NCBI GenBank assembly: GCA_947568835.1
Contig: OX387604.1
Coordinates: 8,339,860-8,403,859 of the forward strand
Length of the DNA stretch: 64,000 bases
Reading direction: 5' to 3'
Origin: Protonemura montana
Lineage: Eukaryota; Arthropoda; Insecta; Plecoptera; Nemouridae
Shown: in pieces, positions 58,051 through 64,000 of the stretch
Layout: every line of letters starts with the position of its first letter
Position numbering within the stretch: position 1 is the first letter of the stretch
Position numbers and translations under genes: made by a program
Notes under the pieces: model-generated
Database searches by the model: none
What the model was told of the DNA's origin: nothing
Seen by the model: the letters and a program-made list of their open reading frames with translations, nothing else

Positions 58051-61000
58051 TTGTCTCATAATTTTTACTAAAATAATCACGGATTTTAAAGCGAAGGAAA
58101 TCATGGTCTGTTGGTCTGTAATATACGAGCCCACCCATATCGACATGATTTGTTCGAGCCACTAGCGTGATATTATTAGCAAATTTCCCCTATTTCCTCG
58201 CCCCCGGCCACAGCTTGGCGTTTTGTTCATGTGCATGCGATTTTAGCACAAGTGTCACGACACCTCCAGTTTTCTCCCGCTTCAAAGGAGCGGAAGGAAG
58301 CTTCTCAACCATGCATCAGACATTGTCACTTCCCGTTCGAGAATTGCCGTCCTTAACAGGTTTAAATTTCGACAATACAAATACATCCTTCCGCTCAAGA
58401 TGCATAACTCATTTCGAACATGCCTTGTGCCTGCGTCCCAGCAATCGACATGCAACGGACTCGATTATCGATTTCATTTTCATAACTTGAAATACATTTA
58501 CGCGCTGGCAGGACAGGATCGTGAGCAATGGCGAGCAATTCAGTGGCCGGCAAATTTACTGCCTGCTCCTGAAAATCTATTACTCCTGCGACGAAAGATT
58601 TCGAGTCGGACTCGAAGCTTCGGGGATACCAATCGGGCTCCCGTAAAGAGAACACCATGGGCTACAATAATATATTTTATGCGCGGGTAAACGATTCTTC
58701 CACAACAACTACAGTTACAAATCGCAGGATTTACCCTGTTTAATATGACACTGTTTTCTAAACCATGGAAATTTATAGCGGTTCCTAAAAAACTATAAAC
58801 ACGTTTCGACGAAAATATGAAAATGGTCCCATCTCCAAGCTGGAAAATACAAAATAGCGGACGTTTTCTTTGCGAAACTATGAGATAAAATCCCAGGGAT
58901 TTTGTATATAAAGAATGGAGCAATAAAAAAATGTAGCATTTCTCTGGTAAAAGGGTATCCATTTGGCTAAAAGGACTGACGTAACAAATCATGGTATTTT
59001 ATTGTGTGTATACTTTCAAGTGTAGCCAGTTGGCCACGACGAATTGTTGCAACCTAAAATACTCCATGAAAATGCGCTTTTTAATGCATGCCCCACATGA
59101 AGCAACATGTTTGTTAATGTTGCACAAATTTAATTGGTTTCGAAGGTTACAAGTGCGTTGGAGCACGTTCATACTTCCCGATTAAGTGACAAAAAACTGT
59201 GAATTCTACGCAACTCTACGTCACAATTGCGTAGAATCGTTGCCTTTTAAGACTTCAGAGCACTATATGATCTGTACGCTCTCTTAACGACAAGAAAATA
59301 CTTTTAGATGCTGGATTGTTAGTGTAGTAATAATTGGTACTTGTAAAATAATGCGGAAGCTATATACCTTGCCATGTGTTCTAGTAAAGCTGCACTGTAT
59401 ACACTGAAAATAGTGTACGATAACATACTATTTGCGAAAAGAGAATACAAACATACGTATTTCCTCACGGGATGTAATAAGATTAGGAAATAAAGCAGTT
59501 TTCCATTGCAATCAAAAATACTAATTAAATTTCGGTATAATGATCGTCTGTTTGGTTAGTGCCTAGATATTGTATTCCAGAACATAAAACTGAAATAAAA
59601 CATTCATTTAAACGCGAATCTCTCTTTTTTTGTATCATTAATGATAAATATTACTGAAATTGTATTCAGAGGAACCCTGGCAGTTCGCAATTACAATGTT
59701 CGTTCCATATTAAAATAAATCAGTATTGTATTTAAAAAATAATTGAGATAGCTTTTAAAGGGCCATATATTTATTATTCATTTGGACGTTTTGATTCTAG
59801 CTCGATAAAGAAATAAAAGAGAGAGAAAACATAACCAGGGAGACATACCGCTGCAAATAACACACGCGATTTTTTTTATTTAGAATACTCAAGACTGCGT
59901 CTAGCGACCATTACGAACTAAAATAAATTTACCAAAACGGTTTCTACTAATCTTTCAATGAAGTGGTCAAGTAAAGAAATAAAGCATGCTTTATTTTTAA
60001 GTTAAAATAAAATTATGCGAAACCTAACATATCCGGCAAAAATGTCATTAACTTGCTTAGGGTCTATTAGAGGTGTAAATGTGGTGGTACCTACGGGAAC
60101 GGAAACTCTATGACCGTTAGCACCCAGACTGCCAAATCGTAATTCTTCCAGCCGGCCTCATCTTTGATTGGATTCTTAACAAGAAACTAAAGTGATGTTT
60201 AATTAGACCTACTTTAAACAAGTTGAGGATTAAAGAGAAAAAAGCCATTAAAAAGTTTATTGACGTTGTAAACGCAATCCTGGGACTGTTTTCTTGGCGA
60301 ACTAAAAACGCTGCTAGCGTGGCCACCATGCGGCATGGCAATATTTTACCTCTTCACTTTTCCACTTTTTCCAGTAACAGGAGGAATCAAGCTGAACATC
60401 GGGGTTCCAGGGCAAAAAGTCACTTCATTTGCCTTGATTATTGATGGGAAGCACTCAATCGCTCGTATTTCACGATTAACCATCAAAAAAGCTAACAAAT
60501 CAAGGTACACACTATGACGATTAACTGTATCGCCAGTTTTGACGTATAGTATGTGACTTCACTTTTTGATAGCATTTTGACAACAATTTCGCCTGACAAC
60601 TCGTGTAATGACAATTAATTGATGGCGACGGTCAACGGCAGAAAAACAAAGGCCGAATTATTTATTAGTCAGCACCATACTACTCCCAAGCCAGCAGCAA
60701 CTATAGGGTACAACTTGAATGGTGGCAAAAACCCCTACGAACGCAATAAAGTGGGGATATTTTGAGAGAACATTTTCTTGACTTTGATCATACCTCCGAG
60801 GTTAAAGTTGGGTGAAAGACAGCTGACTTGGTTGAATATGTGTCGTGAGATCTAGGTTCCAGACGGATGCTGTATCCCTGTCCCCCTGTCCCCATAGCAC
60901 CCTATCCCCACCACCCCTCAAAGTCACAGACTGACAGACTGACAACTGACAAGTTACTCAACTGAGAGATGCGAATGTCATGTGTTGGGACGTAGGTTCA

Positions 61001-61132
61001 ATGGGTGTAAATACTTAACTACTCTGTTGGCACCAAGGGGGTATTTCGAGAGTACTCGAGACGAAGAGTGAAGATATTTGGGCGTTTGGGCTTAGTCTAT
61101 TGCTCCACCACCTCGAGAAGCCCCCCCCCACT
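58051..61132. other. Intergenic
   Basis: No gene is recognised. A minus-strand 150-codon frame at 58540-58992 is rich in Cys, Phe and Ser and shows no motif; I regard it as chance. Confidence 0.5.
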
Positions 61133-61159
61133 CCCCCCCCCCCCCCCCCCCCCCCCCCC
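61133..61159 (+). repeat. Poly(C) tract, 27 C
   Basis: This is the longest homopolymer in the window, preceded by nine C and ACT. Confidence 0.9.
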
Positions 61160-64000
61160 TCTCGCACCAAAACCCCATCCACGCACCTGCATCACGACTC
61201 ACACTAGGCGAATAAACCTGTCCAAGTGGCTAACAGAGTGTTTCCAGCAAAGACAATAAAGGAATACACGTTACAATAAACAAAGCTTCGTTCTGTTAAA
61301 AAATAAAATTGATGGTCGCTCTCGGTTAAATAATGTCTTAGTTTGACTTCTAGCTCCAAGAACAAAGGGTGAACCGTTGCCAGAAATCTTGGTTGACTGA
61401 GGAAGATATGAGCTAGAGGCTGCTTTTACTTGCAATTCAAACAGGCGAAGCTGTTTTTAATTAGGTATTTCATGTAATCAATTTCTAGAGTTTTTTTTTA
61501 CCAATAGCGCTTTTTGTAAAAGAGAATATATAACCTATGCTGACATTTACGTATTGCTGTAGATTCCTTCCCGTCTATTCATAGGTAAGCTTGTAGTCAA
61601 CCATTTCAAGCAGATTGTTGCTATTTACAACAATGCCACCGAGATTTTACAAAAATAAACTGAGCAATTAGTTTAAATTATTTTTATTTGCAAATTTGTT
61701 CATTTTTACTGTCCACAACCGCTGTGCGAAAGTAAATATAGCAGAGCATGCATTTGCTTTGGTGAACGTGGTTCTGTTATTATTATTTTTTTAAACCGCT
61801 GATGAAATAGTTTTACTGGTGAAGTACAAGTACCCAACTCGGGCACTTGCAAGAACAGCTCTTTGCAAATGTGTTCAATAGGTAGTACGTATCCGTTACA
61901 AAATATGTATATTTTATCGGTTAGAAATGTATTTGTAACACAAGTATATTGTAAAGGAAGAAGACAAACCTTTAAAAAGGTTGATGTCTAAAACTTCAAC
62001 CTCTTTCAAACACAATGGTCACAATGTTTTACGATAAAACCTGTTTTTTTTTAGTTGCAACTGGGATAAATTGCTGGCCAAACGAAAGTTGATTTCGCTG
62101 GACCGTTCTCGTTGCAGTCGTACCTCAATTAATATCGACGTTAAGCTGCACGTAAAACCGATTCAAATCGAAAAGTCATGGGCAATGTACAGGAATTTTG
62201 TCGATAGCCAATGGCGCCAGAAAATATCAAGTCTGGACCTTAAAAAATTTAAGGTTTTAACCCGATTTTATAAGGTATCTTGTAACTTGTAAGGTGTTTT
62301 GTAAGGTATTTTTTAAGGTCTGTCACTCTTATACCGTTGCTCATGATCTCATCTCATCCCAAATTTATTAATGCCTGGCTTGTACCTAAAAAAACTTTTT
62401 CGATCAATAATTAGGAACGAACTAATCTCAGCTAATAGATCTTTGCGGTGCTTCAATCATTATAAAATAAAATATGAAATCAAAATCAATATGCATTTTA
62501 CAAATACCCCTGAATGCAGCCCGCAGAGCAATTTTTTTTGTGAGTCAAATTTATCAAATAAACTGAAATAAGAAATGTACCATGTTTTTATGCATTCTGA
62601 AAGTAATTTTTTTCGGTTTTCTCTGAAGAATTAAAATTGAACGGCTCATGTGAAGTTTATATCTTTGTTAGCACTTAATTTTAAAATACTCTACAAATTA
62701 CTGGTGCCATCAAAAACATGTATACTGGGAACTAATTAATCCGAGGTGATTGCCGTTGACTGAAATATATTTTTAGTTTGAGATAATTTTCCACTCTCAA
62801 AAACATGTATTAATCAAATTTTAATCCCATACTTTATAATTAAACTATTTTGATTAATTTTCCTCCTTACGAAAAGACACCGAATACCGTTACAAATCCA
62901 AACTTGCTGATACCAATTTGACATCAAAGTTTTCTGAAACTGGGATGGTCATTTGACAGGTTTTTCGTGCTCAGACTTTCTAGTCTAACTCATTGAATGA
63001 AGTATGTCAGCGTCGACGGCTCAAAACGGTTCTCATCGACCAAGTTGCCATTGAATTCGTCTCGGAAAGGGTAAACGAATGGGAATGTAAACACTGAGCT
63101 GCAGTCAGTAGCGTCGACGTGAAATTCCTCCCTGCCACCTATTCACAATTGCCATGCAACTAATCTCGCAATCAAATACAATTGAATTTCATTTGCATTG
63201 ATAAGCGAGACGAGGAGCGGTGTGGTGCATTTCAAGCAAGGGTTTTGGGTACTAGTGTGCTGCTGCAATTTCAAGTAGCAACGACATATAAAAGTTCAGC
63301 ATCTTAACCAACTAAAACACGAATGGCTATTTAGGGTGGATTTAGAAAGTTACGTAGTACAAAATTTGTTCGTTTTACGAATTACGAACGACTACAAATT
63401 AAATCCAGCAGCCCAAAGAATATCTACGATGTTCGCGGCACGTGATGACAGACAAAGCGTATGAAAAACACTGTATTAATTGCAATAAAATTCGCTTCTG
63501 TAATATAAAACGATGCCATAACATAATTTTTTGTGGCTACATAAAAATAGAAGACGAAGTATTGTGGTTGTAAAATGCTGTTTATTATTTTTCGCCATTC
63601 TTATGCATAACAATGTTTTATGCCTGCTTTCTGAAAACTTTACGGTTTGTGAATTTTTATATTATACTTCTATTCCTTTTTTTTCCTTTCTCACTGTTGG
63701 GAATAATTTGACTGGAAAATCCTGTTAGATTTATCTTTCAAGTGGGCAAGGCAAATGCATGCTAGCGCCATCTCGTAAAAACGGTTAGACATTATCCACG
63801 TGGCTCTACTTTCATCGGGGGTACAAAGCAAATTGTGGACAATGACAATCTGACTGTGAGTAGAGTACATACCTATTTATAGGTTTTGTTAGGCTGTACT
63901 TACAGCTGAAGCGAATGCATTTCCAATATTTTGCAGCTTGGCGCAATTGAAAAGTTTTCCCAGCAACCCCGGAAAAGTGATTTAAAGGGTAGCCGATGCT
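61160..64000. other. Intergenic to right edge
   Basis: No gene is recognised. Near 62250-62330 the motif AAGGT recurs many times (GTAAGGTATTTT-like), and 62507-62530 holds a dispersed fragment of the 46-bp repeat. Confidence 0.5.
62507..62530 (+). repeat. Dispersed fragment of the 46-bp repeat
   Basis: CCCCTGAATGCAGCCCGCAG followed by AGCA matches the repeat at 22.4-22.5 kb at all but one position (AAAGCAG there, AATGCAG here). Confidence 0.6.

Noticed and set aside
58540-58992. 150-codon minus-strand frame
   Set aside because: Biased to Cys, Phe, Ser and Ile with no motif, domain pattern or splice context.

Overview
This is metazoan nuclear DNA: AT-rich, gene-poor, with GT-AG introns, microsatellites, long C/G homopolymers and retroposon debris. 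An arthropod is favoured. The small GTPase has the Rap2 wording and a CCCTVL-type C-terminus that I associate with arthropod Rap2 proteins, and TAGGTA/TACCTA strings are frequent. This assignment is an inference; no rRNA or mitochondrial marker is present.

Two protein genes are secure. A single-exon Rap2 Ras-like GTPase lies on the minus strand at 5687-6232. A multi-exon phospholipid scramblase (PLSCR) lies on the plus strand at 9743-15632; six coding exons can be joined in frame at canonical splice sites to give 400 residues. Its N-terminus has a PPxY motif and ten 18-bp (GYAPGQ) repeats. It also has two intact, equally long versions of the last coding exon, 15121-15180 and 15573-15632, which differ at five of 19 residues. 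This suggests alternative C-termini. The two genes are divergently oriented about 3.5 kb apart and need not be functionally linked.

From about 15.8 kb to the right edge (48 kb) I find no recognisable gene. What is there is mobile and repetitive: (1) a SINE family whose head resembles 5S rRNA (SINE3-like), with copies at 8.8-9.7, 12.3, 16.9 and 19.3-20.4 kb; (2) a 25-bp stub of the SINE tail flanked by perfect 14-bp target-site duplications at 58.0 kb; (3) a probable minus-strand solo LTR at 22.0-22.35 kb with a CACGTG-containing inverted repeat; (4) a 46-bp tandem repeat beside it with a dispersed relative at 62.5 kb; (5) a decayed hammerhead-like motif of the type carried by Penelope-like elements at 27.16 kb; (6) a 1-kb minisatellite of 30-bp units at 31.9-32.9 kb, open in several reading frames; (7) a CpG-rich block with 9-, 10- and 12-bp repeats at 36.4-37.2 kb; and (8) a strong pri-miRNA-sized hairpin at 47.49-47.61 kb.

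The most informative observations are the duplicated scramblase terminal exon, the SINE cluster at 19.3-20.4 kb, where two insertions used the same position in the SINE head with 14-bp duplications, and the 25-bp micro-insertion. A few short reading frames (10.8, 27.5, 33.6 and 55.1 kb) are listed as unrecognised with low confidence.
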